Source: CAYVBJ01 sp964449075 (GTDB lineage: Bacteria; Bacteroidota; Rhodothermia; Balneolales; Balneolaceae). From it: a stretch of 64,000 nucleotides of DNA. Each line of letters begins with the position of its first letter. Positions within the stretch are counted from its first letter, which is position 1. Of the stretch, positions 1-9,017 are shown piece by piece. A program made the position numbers and the translations under genes. The notes below the pieces were generated by a model. It saw only the letters and a program-made list of their open reading frames with translations, did no database searches and was not told where the DNA came from. The stretch covers positions 1 to 64,000 of the forward strand of contig CAYVBJ010000009.1 in the NCBI GenBank assembly GCA_964449075.1, in the 5' to 3' direction.

Positions 1-2183
1 CCCCTGAATGTAGATTGGAAAGTAAGTATCGCTTCGCCGGTCAACTCATAAACGGTAGAACCGTCTGCTTCACGGCTTCTGAGCTCTGCAATTGTTTCCA
101 CCTGGTTCTCAGTTCCGGAAACCTGGAGTACCAGCGCGGTACCGTCAGGCAGTACGGCAAGCAATGCAAATTGACTCTCCTCCGTTGCATTTGCTTCATC
201 GAAGAAGCCGGAAGCAAGCACTGTAAGAGCTGTACCCTCGAGGTCAAGATCAGCGAGTGGTGCGGCGAACTCTACAAAAACTTCTCCGCCGGTACCTGCA
301 ACACCGATCACCTCATCAACGGGATCGATTGGTACATAGCCGGTAAATTCAGGATACGCCAGATTTTCAACTGCGGGAGTATCACCTGTTTGCGTCAGGA
401 AGATATCTACTGCTGGTGCGTCCGGTGATCCGTGATGGATATTTACCTCAACGGTAGCAGGATCATCAGCAGTAACTTTACCGGGAGAAAATAGTTCAAG
501 ACTAAATCCTGCGGCACCTGTAAATTGCGTTTCGTCCAGAACACCTGAGGCAACCGCAATGTTATTTGTGTCTTCTGTAAGATTAACTGTTATCGGTCCA
601 ACAGCATCCTGCAGATCTGCACCGGCGGGTGCGACCTGGATATTCAGATCAACGCCTGCCTGTACTTCAGTAAAGGGTGTTGCCGTACGGAAATCAACAC
701 CTTCGAGAAAAAGATCACCGTTAACATAGATATCGACTGAACTTACAGCAGGATCCGGCGAGTTGTGAATAATTTGCAGATTGGCAGAGGGGCCAACAAT
801 TGCATCCAGGTCTGTTACATCGGTCTCTAATATCCCCATTAACTGGTAACCGGATGCCGGGTCATCAAAGTCGAACTGACCAACTACTCCGGTAAAATCA
901 ATATTTTCGGCGATCGGCGTTCCATCTAATTCCGTATCTCCTGCACTGGGAACACGAAAAGATACTGCATTGGATTGATCAGTATCATCTAAAATGGAAT
1001 AAGTTGTTCCCGCATTAAATTCTGTATCCCCGGCGGGATCGAGTGTTATATCACTTACACTTACCAGCTGTGCTTCATATGTTTCACCGCTGGCTGAAAG
1101 TTGAGCAAGTGTCAATTGAGCAGGATCCGGTAAAGCGACCCCTTGCTCCAGAACTGACCACGTTGCCAGGTCACTGTCGTTTACTTGTAAGAGATTTGCA
1201 AATTCAGAAGTAACACCTGCAATTTCAATCCGGGTTCCAGGTGCGATAGTTCCGCCTGCAACAGCATCATTAAAAGCACCGGAGGTCTGACGTATTGTAA
1301 TACCTGCAGTTTCATCCTGGATGTAAGTAAAATCTCCGAGTGCACGTGTAACAATCCCTTCAACAAGAATCAATCCGTCTGTGCCTTTTGCTCTTGCATC
1401 CGCAATACTCAAATCAACTTCAGCTTCTGTTTCGAGTAATTGTGTATCACCTGTCGGTAAAACGGTAAGTACACCGAGAGCTTCACCTCCATTATTTGCA
1501 GAAGGATCAAGAAATCCACTTGCCAGTGCTATACCGGCTTCGCCGGCGAGACCGGTTGCGTTCCATACAAATGTTTCAACAGGAGTAGTTGTACCTGCCG
1601 GATTAACTTCAAGGAAAAAGAGTCCTTCAGGAACAGTTATCAGTGAGGAGATATCCGTGTAAGCAAGATTGCTCGCAAGTGTTGCAACATCCCGTGCTAC
1701 AACATCCACTGCAGGAGCATCTGTTGCCCCGTGATAAATAAAGACCTCAATTTGTGTTGGATCAGAGCTTGCTTGCAGAGCACCGGGTATTAAATCCAGT
1801 GTAAAATCTGTTGCTACACCGTCCGGGTTATCAGCAAAACCGGTAGGGTCAAGAACACCGGTTGCAACTACGTAATAGGTTTCATTTTCATCCAGTGTAA
1901 TACCACTGAATTCCACACCGTCTCCAATTGGATCACCGGCAACCGTTACAGTAATTGTAAGCGCTTCGCCAGCAGGCAAATCAGTAAAAGGCGTTGCCGT
2001 TCTGAAGGCAAAGTCTTCGAGTGTCAAATCTCCGTTCACATACACATCAACAAGTTCTGCAGCAGGATCAGCAGAATTGTGAATTATTTGAACGGGTGCG
2101 GTCTGGGCAGTTGCATTAGAAATTGCCCCAAACGTAAAGAGTAAAAAAGCAATAATCATGCTGAATTTAGTATCTATAATCAT
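1..2183 (-). CDS. Secreted modular DUF4397 protein (C-terminus outside window)
   Basis: The minus strand is open from an ATG at 2183 to the left edge, about 727 codons, so the C-terminus is missing. An in-frame ATG at 2159 gives an equally good start directly at a hydrophobic signal peptide ending near ATAQ. Two DUF4397-like units follow, each beginning with a phrase like QIIHNSADPA and VDVYVNGDL. Next comes a beta-rich OB-like segment (around FTYIQDETAGI, residues ~300-460). The set then restarts at about position 784 (QIIHNSPDPA) and a second OB-like segment begins near the edge. The module repeats every 1,314 nt (438 codons). DUF4397 proteins are usually exported or surface-associated and of unknown function; adhesion or a structural role is only a guess. 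The protein is rich in Asp, Thr and Ala. No C-terminal sorting domain can be checked. Confidence 0.85.
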   Translation of the reverse strand, partial: MIIDTKFSMIIAFLLFTFGAISNATAQTAPVQIIHNSADPAAELVDVYVNGDLTLEDFAFRTATPFTDLPAGEALTITVTVAGDPIGDGVEFSGITLDENETYYVVATGVLDPTGFADNPDGVATDFTLDLIPGALQASSDPTQIEVFIYHGATDAPAVDVVARDVATLASNLAYTDISSLITVPEGLFFLEVNPAGTTTPVETFVWNATGLAGEAGIALASGFLDPSANNGGEALGVLTVLPTGDTQLLETEAEVDLSIADARAKGTDGLILVEGIVTRALGDFTYIQDETAGITIRQTSGAFNDAVAGGTIAPGTRIEIAGVTSEFANLLQVNDSDLATWSVLEQGVALPDPAQLTLAQLSASGETYEAQLVSVSDITLDPAGDTEFNAGTTYSILDDTDQSNAVSFRVPSAGDTELDGTPIAENIDFTGVVGQFDFDDPASGYQLMGILETDVTDLDAIVGPSANLQIIHNSPDPAVSSVDIYVNGDLFLEGVDFRTATPFTEVQAGVDLNIQVAPAGADLQDAVGPITVNLTEDTNNIAVASGVLDETQFTGAAGFSLELFSPGKVTADDPATVEVNIHHGSPDAPAVDIFLTQTGDTPAVENLAYPEFTGYVPIDPVDEVIGVAGTGGEVFVEFAAPLADLDLEGTALTVLASGFFDEANATEESQFALLAVLPDGTALVLQVSGTENQVETIAELRSREADGSTVYELTGEAILTFQSTFR

Positions 2184-2565
2184 GATTCATATATGTTTAG
2201 TTAGAGGTTATAGTTAGGTAGTCACATCCAAAATATTCATGGAATGCATCTGTTATCTTGCATACTTAATTATATAAAAAATTATTAAATAATATGTAAG
2301 TCGATATGAGAAAGAACAAAGATGCTCCCATAAAAATTCCATGTCATTTCAATATTTTCTTATACTGATACCAGTTGAAAGCCAATGAGTTAAAAAAATT
2401 ACGTACGGATAATAAATAAGTGAAACGTTCTTGATCTTATTTTAAATACCTGCACATTAACAGATGACCTGAGAGTCAAAAAAAAACGGTAATGTAAATT
2501 ATCCCCTCTAAAAAATTAAAACATGTTAGTTTATTTTTTTACTCTGAATTTGATAGCTTTCTTCC
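2184..2565. other. Divergent AT-rich intergenic region
   Basis: This 382-base spacer separates two divergently transcribed genes, the DUF4397 protein and priA, so it should hold promoters for both. It is strongly AT-rich with poly-A and poly-T runs near 2478-2490 and 2530-2540. I see no convincing ORF, hairpin terminator or RNA gene. Neither flanking start codon has a clear Shine-Dalgarno sequence. Confidence 0.5.
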
Positions 2566-4998
2566 ATGACCAAAAATCTTCTCTTAGCAGATATCGCTTT
2601 TCCCACGGCTGTCCGCCGGCTGTTTACCTATCATGTTTCAAAGAAAATGGGTATCAGGCCGGGAATGAGAGTCTGGGTGCCGCTGCGAAATGAGTTTGCG
2701 ATTGGTATGGTGGTTCGGGTGCATGAAAATAAACCTGACTTTGAAACCAAACCGGTCGAGCGAATCCTGGATGATCAACCGGTGATGGACTCTCAGCTTC
2801 TGAAGCTTACGGAGTGGATCCATCGTTTTTACTACTGCAGCTGGGGTGAAGCTATCCAGGCGGCACTGCCTGTAGGGCTGAATTTTATATCGGAAAAAAA
2901 ACTCAAAGTTAAAAAGGGTTTTAAAGGAGCTCCCGGCAGAGAGGAGATCGAGCTGCTGGATGATATCGAAGCAGAAAACCTGACTCTTAAAGATGCGGAA
3001 AAGCGCTGGAAAGACGGTCGAAAATCGGGCCTTCTGAAGAAACTGATCAAAAAAGGAGTCATCGAAATCTGGGAGGAACCCAAACAGAAGATTGATTACC
3101 GCACGGTGAAACACTGGAAACATGCCGGTTCTGCGGATCCGGATAACATTCTGACTGAATTGCCTGAAAAAGATTTTAACCTGAAATGGGTTCAGGCCTA
3201 CCGGGAAATAAGTAAAATGGATCTGCCTGTTGCACACCGGGAGCTGCTGCAGAATGAACTCTTTACCGATTATACCCTGAAACGTATTGAGGAGGAGGGC
3301 TGGATTGAATCCGTGGATTTACCTGTTGAATCAGCACATGCAAATAATGGCAAGTACGAACCTGAACGCATCAAAAAATTATCAGGTCAGCAGCAAAATG
3401 CTTTCGAAAAGATCAGATCGGAACTGAATGCAAAATCGTATAAAAGTTTTTTACTGTTTGGTGTTACCGGCTCAGGAAAAACGGAAGTTTATATTCACGC
3501 ATTAAGGCACGCCCTGGAGCAGGGAAGGGGCGGGCTTGTTCTGGTTCCTGAAATTGCCCTGACACCGCAGACTGTCCGCCGGTTCTACCAGATTTTCGGA
3601 GATCTTATTGCTGTGCTTCACAGCCGGCTCAGTGCACGTGAACGGTATGAGGCCTGGAAAAGTCTGAACTCGGGCGAGAAACGCATCGCAATCGGTCCGC
3701 GCTCCGCTGTGTTTGCACCGGTTCACGACCTCGGCCTGATTGTGGTAGACGAAGAGCATGACTCTTCCTACAAGCAGTTCGATCCCTCGCCAAGATATCA
3801 TGCTCGGGATGTTGCTATTATGCGGGCCAGCATGTCGGACGCGGTTGCCGTATTGGGATCTGCCACACCGGGAATGGTTTCGATTGAAGCTGTAAGGCAG
3901 GGAAAGCATGAGATGCTCCAGCTCCCGCAAAGGCCTTCCGGAACCATGCCCGAGGTTCGTATTTTAAACTTGCTGGAGTATAAATCTGCAATGAGGGGGC
4001 CGCTCACTGTTGAATTGTATGAGGAGATTGAGAGAGCACTTAAACGAGAGGAACAAATTATTCTGCTTTTTAACCGGCGTGGCTTTGCGTCGTACCTGCA
4101 GTGTGAAGATTGCGGACATATCCCGCAAAGCCCGGAGTGTTCGGTAAGCCTCACCTATCACAAAAAGAAAAACATCCTGCTTTGTCACTACAGCGGATAT
4201 TCCCGGCGGGCCGATACGCATTGTGAACTCTGCGGATCACCTAACCTGAAAGCGAAAGGGAGCGGTACACAACAGGTTGAAGAAGAGGTACAGGAGTTAT
4301 TTCCGGGAGCGAGATTGTTGCGGATGGACCGGGATACGACGACCGGAAAATTCGGACATCAAAAAATATATGAGAAATTTTCAAATGGAGAGTCTGATAT
4401 TCTCATCGGCACGCAGCTGGTGGCCAAAGGGTTGAATTTTCCGAACGTGACTGTAGTAGGGGTTATAAATGCAGATACTGAGCTTGCGTTTCCTTCATTC
4501 CGGTCAAGCGAACGCATGTACCAGCTGCTGAGCCAGGTTGCCGGACGCGCAGGCCGTGCTGAAAAACCGGGTGTGGTTTACGTACAGACCTGGAAACCGG
4601 ACCATCCGGCTATTCAGTGTGCCAGGACTCATGATTTCAGAGCCTTTGCAAAATATGAACTGGCAAACCGGAAAATGCTTCAGTTTCCTCCCTTCTCACG
4701 CATGATTGTATTTCAATTCAAAAGCCCGTCATGGAGTAAAGTTCAAATGGTGGCAGACAAGTTTTGTGATGCAATGAGACTCGAAGTCGGGGATGACCCG
4801 GTTCTTGGCCCTTCACCTTCAACAATTGAATGGATGCACGGCCAGTTCCAGTGGGAGGCACATATAAAGCTGAAAACAACCTTTAATGCAGCAGTTATTG
4901 AGCGTCTCTTAAACAATATCTTTAGGCGATATGAAACAATAAAACCAAAAGGCGGAAGCAGTGTTCGTATCAATGTAGATGTGGATGCTGTGGAGTAG
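2566..4998 (+). CDS. priA: Primosomal protein N' (replication restart helicase PriA)
   Basis: PriA is a superfamily 2 DNA helicase that recognises stalled forks and reloads the replicative helicase. The 810-residue protein has an N-terminal DNA-binding region, Walker A GVTGSGKTE (about residues 300-310), a DEEH box (VDEEHDSSYKQ), the GSATP motif and a C-terminal QVAGRAGRAEKPG motif, all PriA hallmarks. The zinc module between the helicase lobes is odd. Of the eight usual cysteines, C513, C516, C525, C540, C553 and C556 are present, but the positions equivalent to the other two are S522 and S543. In the known PriA arrangement these two belong to the same inner zinc site, so that site probably no longer binds zinc normally. 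Length is slightly above E. coli PriA (732) but usual for Bacteroidota. No Shine-Dalgarno is visible. Confidence 0.97.
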   Translation: MTKNLLLADIAFPTAVRRLFTYHVSKKMGIRPGMRVWVPLRNEFAIGMVVRVHENKPDFETKPVERILDDQPVMDSQLLKLTEWIHRFYYCSWGEAIQAALPVGLNFISEKKLKVKKGFKGAPGREEIELLDDIEAENLTLKDAEKRWKDGRKSGLLKKLIKKGVIEIWEEPKQKIDYRTVKHWKHAGSADPDNILTELPEKDFNLKWVQAYREISKMDLPVAHRELLQNELFTDYTLKRIEEEGWIESVDLPVESAHANNGKYEPERIKKLSGQQQNAFEKIRSELNAKSYKSFLLFGVTGSGKTEVYIHALRHALEQGRGGLVLVPEIALTPQTVRRFYQIFGDLIAVLHSRLSARERYEAWKSLNSGEKRIAIGPRSAVFAPVHDLGLIVVDEEHDSSYKQFDPSPRYHARDVAIMRASMSDAVAVLGSATPGMVSIEAVRQGKHEMLQLPQRPSGTMPEVRILNLLEYKSAMRGPLTVELYEEIERALKREEQIILLFNRRGFASYLQCEDCGHIPQSPECSVSLTYHKKKNILLCHYSGYSRRADTHCELCGSPNLKAKGSGTQQVEEEVQELFPGARLLRMDRDTTTGKFGHQKIYEKFSNGESDILIGTQLVAKGLNFPNVTVVGVINADTELAFPSFRSSERMYQLLSQVAGRAGRAEKPGVVYVQTWKPDHPAIQCARTHDFRAFAKYELANRKMLQFPPFSRMIVFQFKSPSWSKVQMVADKFCDAMRLEVGDDPVLGPSPSTIEWMHGQFQWEAHIKLKTTFNAAVIERLLNNIFRRYETIKPKGGSSVRINVDVDAVE

Positions 4999-5031
4999 TT
5001 CTTCATTTCAGCTGCCCTCTGAACAGTGCTG

Positions 5032-5060
5032 ATATGCTACTGCGGGCATATAAATTTTTT
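5032..5060 (+). terminator. Possible weak terminator after priA
   Basis: Arms ATATGC (5032-5037) and GCATAT (5046-5051) can form a short stem with an 8-base loop, followed by AAATTTTTTC. The stem is only 6 bp, so this is a weak candidate for a rho-independent terminator of priA. Confidence 0.3.
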
Positions 5061-5145
5061 CATTTGCTTAAAAAAGACTTGCTTTATCCCGAATAAATTC
5101 AATTATTACCGATCAATCAATTTTTACGGCATCACATGAAATTAT

Positions 5146-7071
5146 ATGGGTGAAGAAAGAGTAAAGCTTGCAAAAACCCGGGAAGAGGTGCAGGAATTTA
5201 TCAAACACCTTTTAAAAGATATCCGGGCTATGAAACGGATGCTTGACGAAGGCTGGTTTGAAATTGACCGTACACGAATAGGAGCAGAACAGGAGTTGTG
5301 CCTGGTAAATAATAATGCAAAACCGGCCCCGATCTCCACAACGGTTCTCGAGAAACTGCAGGATGAGAGTTATACTACTGAGCTGGCTCTTTTTAATCTT
5401 GAGATGAATCTCGAACCGCTTGATTTTCAGGGGAAATGCCTCTCCCTGATGGAAGAGAATATTTTGAATAAAATTGAGAAGCTTCGCACAGTGATGTTTG
5501 AATTTGACGGAGATATTGCTCTTTCAGGTGTATTGCCAACGATCCGGAAATCGGATCTGGATATGAAAAACCTTACCCCGCTGCCTCGATACAGGGCGCT
5601 TTGTGATGCTATTAATAATCTGAGAGGCTCAGAGTACGACCTTCGTATCCAGGGTATGGATGAACTTTTGATGCGGTTTGACAGCCCGCTCCTGGAAGCC
5701 TGCAACACCGGGTTCCAGGTTCACCTGCAGGTAAAACCGGATGAATTTGTTCAAAAATACAATTACGCCCAGGCTATTACCGGCCCGGTACTGGCTGTAG
5801 CTGTAAATTCACCGCTTCTTTTTGGGAAGCGCCTGTGGCATGAAACGAGAATCGCACTGTTTCAGCAGTCGGTTGATACAAGGCAAATTGGCGAACATTT
5901 GAGGGATAGCAGTCCAAGAGTAACATTTGGCAATGAATGGCTGAAAAACAGTATCCTGGAAATATACAAGGAAGACATCGCACGCTATCGTGTGATACTG
6001 AGTGCGGATGTAGAAGAAGATGTCGAAAAAATGATAGAGAACGGAGATCCTCCTAATCTAAAAGCTCTCCAGGTGCATAATGGTACAGTCTATCGCTGGA
6101 ACAGGCCTTGTTATGGTATCAGCGATGGAAAAGCTCATCTGCGAATTGAAAACAGGCTGTTTCCTTCCGGTCCTACGGTTTCAGATGAAATTGCAAATGC
6201 GGCATTCTGGCTGGGTCTGTTAAGCGGAATGAAGCAGCAGTACCCGGATATATCAAAGGTTATGGATTTTGATGATGCAAAGATGAATTTCTTTGCTGCT
6301 GCCAAAATGGGTCTTGAGACCAAGTTTCGGTGGGTTGATAAAAAAAGATATACATCTGTTGACCTGATCCGCAAAGAACTGCTCCCCTTAGCCCGGGCAG
6401 GATTGGAAAACCAGAATATCGACACCGGAGATATTACTACCTACCTGGATATTATAGAAGAGAGGGCTGAATCGGCACATACAGGCAGTTACTGGACGAT
6501 CAAATCGTATGGATCTCTGGTTAAGGATATGCCACGCGAGCAGGCACTAACGGCAGTTACCAATGCAATGATCAAAAATCAGAAAAAAGGTGAGCCCGTG
6601 CATAAGTGGGGACTGGCAAAAGCAGAAGACCTTGACACATGGCAGCCGTCGAATTTGCTGGTAGAGGAATTTATGACCACAGATCTTTTCACTGTTGAAA
6701 AAGGCGATATTCTTGAGCTTGTCTCTAACCTGATTGATTGGCGGCGAATCCGGTATGTGCCCGTAGAAGATGATAACAAACATTTGGTCGGACTGATATC
6801 AATGAGAATGATATTCAATGAGTACAATAAGGCTATTAATGAAGAAGACCAGACAAATAAATATGTAGAAGATGTAATGATCAAAAACCCTATTACTATT
6901 CATCCGGAAGCATCGATTATGGAAGCTATGGATATCATGGCTGCAAAAAAAATCGGCTGTCTGCCGGTAGTAAAAAATAATCGTTTGATTGGTGTCATAA
7001 CCGAGCAGAATTTTATGATGATAACTGCCCGGTTATTAAAAATGATTCACGGAAGTAAAAAGAAAAGATGA
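5146..7071 (+). CDS. GCS2-family carboxylate-amine ligase with two CBS domains (copy 1)
   Basis: Residues ~1-470 are a glutamate-cysteine ligase family 2 (GCS2/YbdK-like) catalytic domain, a glutamine-synthetase fold that ligates an amine to a carboxylate using ATP. Visible signatures are IGAEQELCLV (near residue 45), NLEMNLEP, GVLPTI, CNTGFQVHLQV and LRIENRLFPSGPT. A pair of CBS domains follows (about 505-560 and 575-635; VEEFMTTDLFTV and VEDVMIKNPITIHP), which in other proteins bind adenine nucleotides and regulate activity. The protein is cytoplasmic. It is the first gene of a three-gene operon, 44 bases before a diverged paralog. The family is known to include gamma-glutamylcysteine synthetases, but the substrate cannot be read from the sequence. 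No gshB-like gene is nearby, so glutathione synthesis is not implied. Confidence 0.88.
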   Translation: MGEERVKLAKTREEVQEFIKHLLKDIRAMKRMLDEGWFEIDRTRIGAEQELCLVNNNAKPAPISTTVLEKLQDESYTTELALFNLEMNLEPLDFQGKCLSLMEENILNKIEKLRTVMFEFDGDIALSGVLPTIRKSDLDMKNLTPLPRYRALCDAINNLRGSEYDLRIQGMDELLMRFDSPLLEACNTGFQVHLQVKPDEFVQKYNYAQAITGPVLAVAVNSPLLFGKRLWHETRIALFQQSVDTRQIGEHLRDSSPRVTFGNEWLKNSILEIYKEDIARYRVILSADVEEDVEKMIENGDPPNLKALQVHNGTVYRWNRPCYGISDGKAHLRIENRLFPSGPTVSDEIANAAFWLGLLSGMKQQYPDISKVMDFDDAKMNFFAAAKMGLETKFRWVDKKRYTSVDLIRKELLPLARAGLENQNIDTGDITTYLDIIEERAESAHTGSYWTIKSYGSLVKDMPREQALTAVTNAMIKNQKKGEPVHKWGLAKAEDLDTWQPSNLLVEEFMTTDLFTVEKGDILELVSNLIDWRRIRYVPVEDDNKHLVGLISMRMIFNEYNKAINEEDQTNKYVEDVMIKNPITIHPEASIMEAMDIMAAKKIGCLPVVKNNRLIGVITEQNFMMITARLLKMIHGSKKKR

Positions 7072-7115
7072 GATAAAACCTTCAAACTGTAATTTTTTTA
7101 AAAGCATAAAAAAAA

Positions 7116-9017
7116 ATGGGTAATCAAAAATTTTCGATAGCAAAAGATCCGGAGTCCAGAAAAAAATATCTGAAGCACTTGCTTCATGATGTGGAGGCAA
7201 TCGATCAGATGATCAGAGAAGATATGATTGAAAAAGGAAAACGAAGGATCGGGGCAGAACAAGAGTTTTGTATAGTTGATAAATATTTTAAACCCTCCAG
7301 AAATGCACCTGAGATTCTGCAGAAAATTGATAATCCACAGTTTACATCTGAACTTGCACGCTACAACCTTGAGATTAATCTGGATCCGTTCGAATTGAAA
7401 GGAAACTGCTTTAAAAAGATGGAATCTCAGCTCAGATCTTTACTGAAGCTGGCCGATAAAGCAGTAAGTGATAGTGATGAAAAAATAATTCTGACCGGTA
7501 TCTTGCCATCTATCGATTACAGGGCGGTTCAGATTAACTACCTGACTCCCAAACCGAGATATGAAGCGCTTAGCAGAATTTTATCCGAATTGCGGGGTGG
7601 CGATTTTGAACTAAATATTACAGGCGTGGATGAACTCATATTAACCCATAATAATATTCTGTTTGAAGCCTGTAACACAAGCTTTCAATGTCACTATCAG
7701 GTGGAACCGAAAGATTTTGCAGACATGTACAACTGGGCACAGCTGATTTCAGGGCCGGTGCTCTCAATTTGTGCCAACTCACCACTCCTGATTGGAAAAC
7801 AGCTTTGGGCAGAGACAAGAATTCCGCTTTTCCAGCAAAGTATTGATACCCGCGGGAAAGGATACCATCTGCGGGAGAGGCAGCAAAGAGTTACTTTTGG
7901 AAATCGCTGGATTAAAAGTGTTACTGATGTATACAAAAATGATATTGCTCGTCATACAATCCTCTTTATGACCGAAATAGAGAAAGATTCTCTTGAAGAT
8001 CTGAAAGATGGTAATATCCCATCTCTTGATGCGCTTAGTTTACACAACGGAACTCTTTATAAATGGAACCGTCCCTGCTATGGTGTATCGGGAGGCATCC
8101 CACATCTGCGTATTGAAAATCGTTACATTCCCTCCGGACCAACAGTTGAAGATGAAATGGCGAATTTAACTTTTTGGGCAGGTTTGATGAGTAATATGCC
8201 AAAGAATTGCAAAGATATCTGGTGCGATACAAGTTTTGATGATGCCAAAGAGAATTTTTATAAAGCTGCTATGTGGGGAATACAAAGTGGTATGATCTGG
8301 AATGGAAAACTTATGCCGGCAAGAGATCTCATACTGGATTTATTACTTCCGCGGGCCGAAGAAGGTTTGAAAAGGTTAGAAGTAAATGATAAAGATATAA
8401 AACGGAATCTGTCAATTATTGAAGAGAGAGCCGGTAATTACGGAACCGGGTCGAGATGGCTTATAAAAAGTTACCGGAAATTGCGTGAAAAGTACGACCG
8501 GGATGAAGCTTCAGTAGCATTAACAGCCATTATGTATAATCGCCGTCTGAGTGACAAACCGGTGCACAAATGGGAAAGCGCAGCTCTTGAAGAGGTTGAA
8601 GATCTCAACGTCGCTTATGATATTGTAAGCAACGTGATGTCCACTGATCTTGTTACAGTAAATGAGCACGATTTAGCAGAAATGGTGAACAAAGTTATGG
8701 AATGGCGGGAAATCCATCACGTGCCGGTGGAAGACAACCGCGGAAATTTAAAAGGAATAATTACAAAAAAGCGGCTGAATAGTTATCTTGCTGATTCGAG
8801 TAACGATTCGCTTGCAGTTGCTGCAGACGTAATGGAACCGAACCCTGTTACAATCGGACCAAATTCAGATATAAAATATGCGATGTTGCTTATGATTGAT
8901 AAAGGGTTAAGTTGTTTGCCGGTAATTGAAAAAAATCAATTGATCGGGATCATTACAGATCGCGATACGCAAGAGATTTGGAATAAGATGAACAAAAGTT
9001 TAAATGCAAAAAACTGA
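7116..9017 (+). CDS. GCS2-family carboxylate-amine ligase with two CBS domains (copy 2)
   Basis: This is a paralog of the preceding gene with the same order of parts: GCS2 catalytic domain (residues ~1-465) and two C-terminal CBS domains (about 505-560 and 570-630). Matching signatures are IGAEQEFCIVD, NLEINLDP, CNTSFQCHYQV, SIDTRGKGYHLRE, HNGTLYKWNRPCYG and LRIENRYIPSGPT. The CBS motifs are VSNVMSTDLVTV and AADVMEPNPVTIGP. The two copies are clearly diverged, roughly half identical by eye, which suggests different substrates or a heteromeric enzyme rather than a recent duplication. Its stop codon overlaps the start of the aspartoacylase-like gene by 14 bases, so the two are translationally coupled. 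The ligated substrates are unknown. Confidence 0.88.
   Translation: MGNQKFSIAKDPESRKKYLKHLLHDVEAIDQMIREDMIEKGKRRIGAEQEFCIVDKYFKPSRNAPEILQKIDNPQFTSELARYNLEINLDPFELKGNCFKKMESQLRSLLKLADKAVSDSDEKIILTGILPSIDYRAVQINYLTPKPRYEALSRILSELRGGDFELNITGVDELILTHNNILFEACNTSFQCHYQVEPKDFADMYNWAQLISGPVLSICANSPLLIGKQLWAETRIPLFQQSIDTRGKGYHLRERQQRVTFGNRWIKSVTDVYKNDIARHTILFMTEIEKDSLEDLKDGNIPSLDALSLHNGTLYKWNRPCYGVSGGIPHLRIENRYIPSGPTVEDEMANLTFWAGLMSNMPKNCKDIWCDTSFDDAKENFYKAAMWGIQSGMIWNGKLMPARDLILDLLLPRAEEGLKRLEVNDKDIKRNLSIIEERAGNYGTGSRWLIKSYRKLREKYDRDEASVALTAIMYNRRLSDKPVHKWESAALEEVEDLNVAYDIVSNVMSTDLVTVNEHDLAEMVNKVMEWREIHHVPVEDNRGNLKGIITKKRLNSYLADSSNDSLAVAADVMEPNPVTIGPNSDIKYAMLLMIDKGLSCLPVIEKNQLIGIITDRDTQEIWNKMNKSLNAKN

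Noticed and set aside
15..428. Forward 137-residue frame at the left edge
   Set aside because: It runs opposite to the continuous DUF4397 protein frame, which has clear domains through the same bases.
2638..3237. Reverse 199-residue frame inside priA
   Set aside because: It is antisense to the intact PriA protein and shows no family features.
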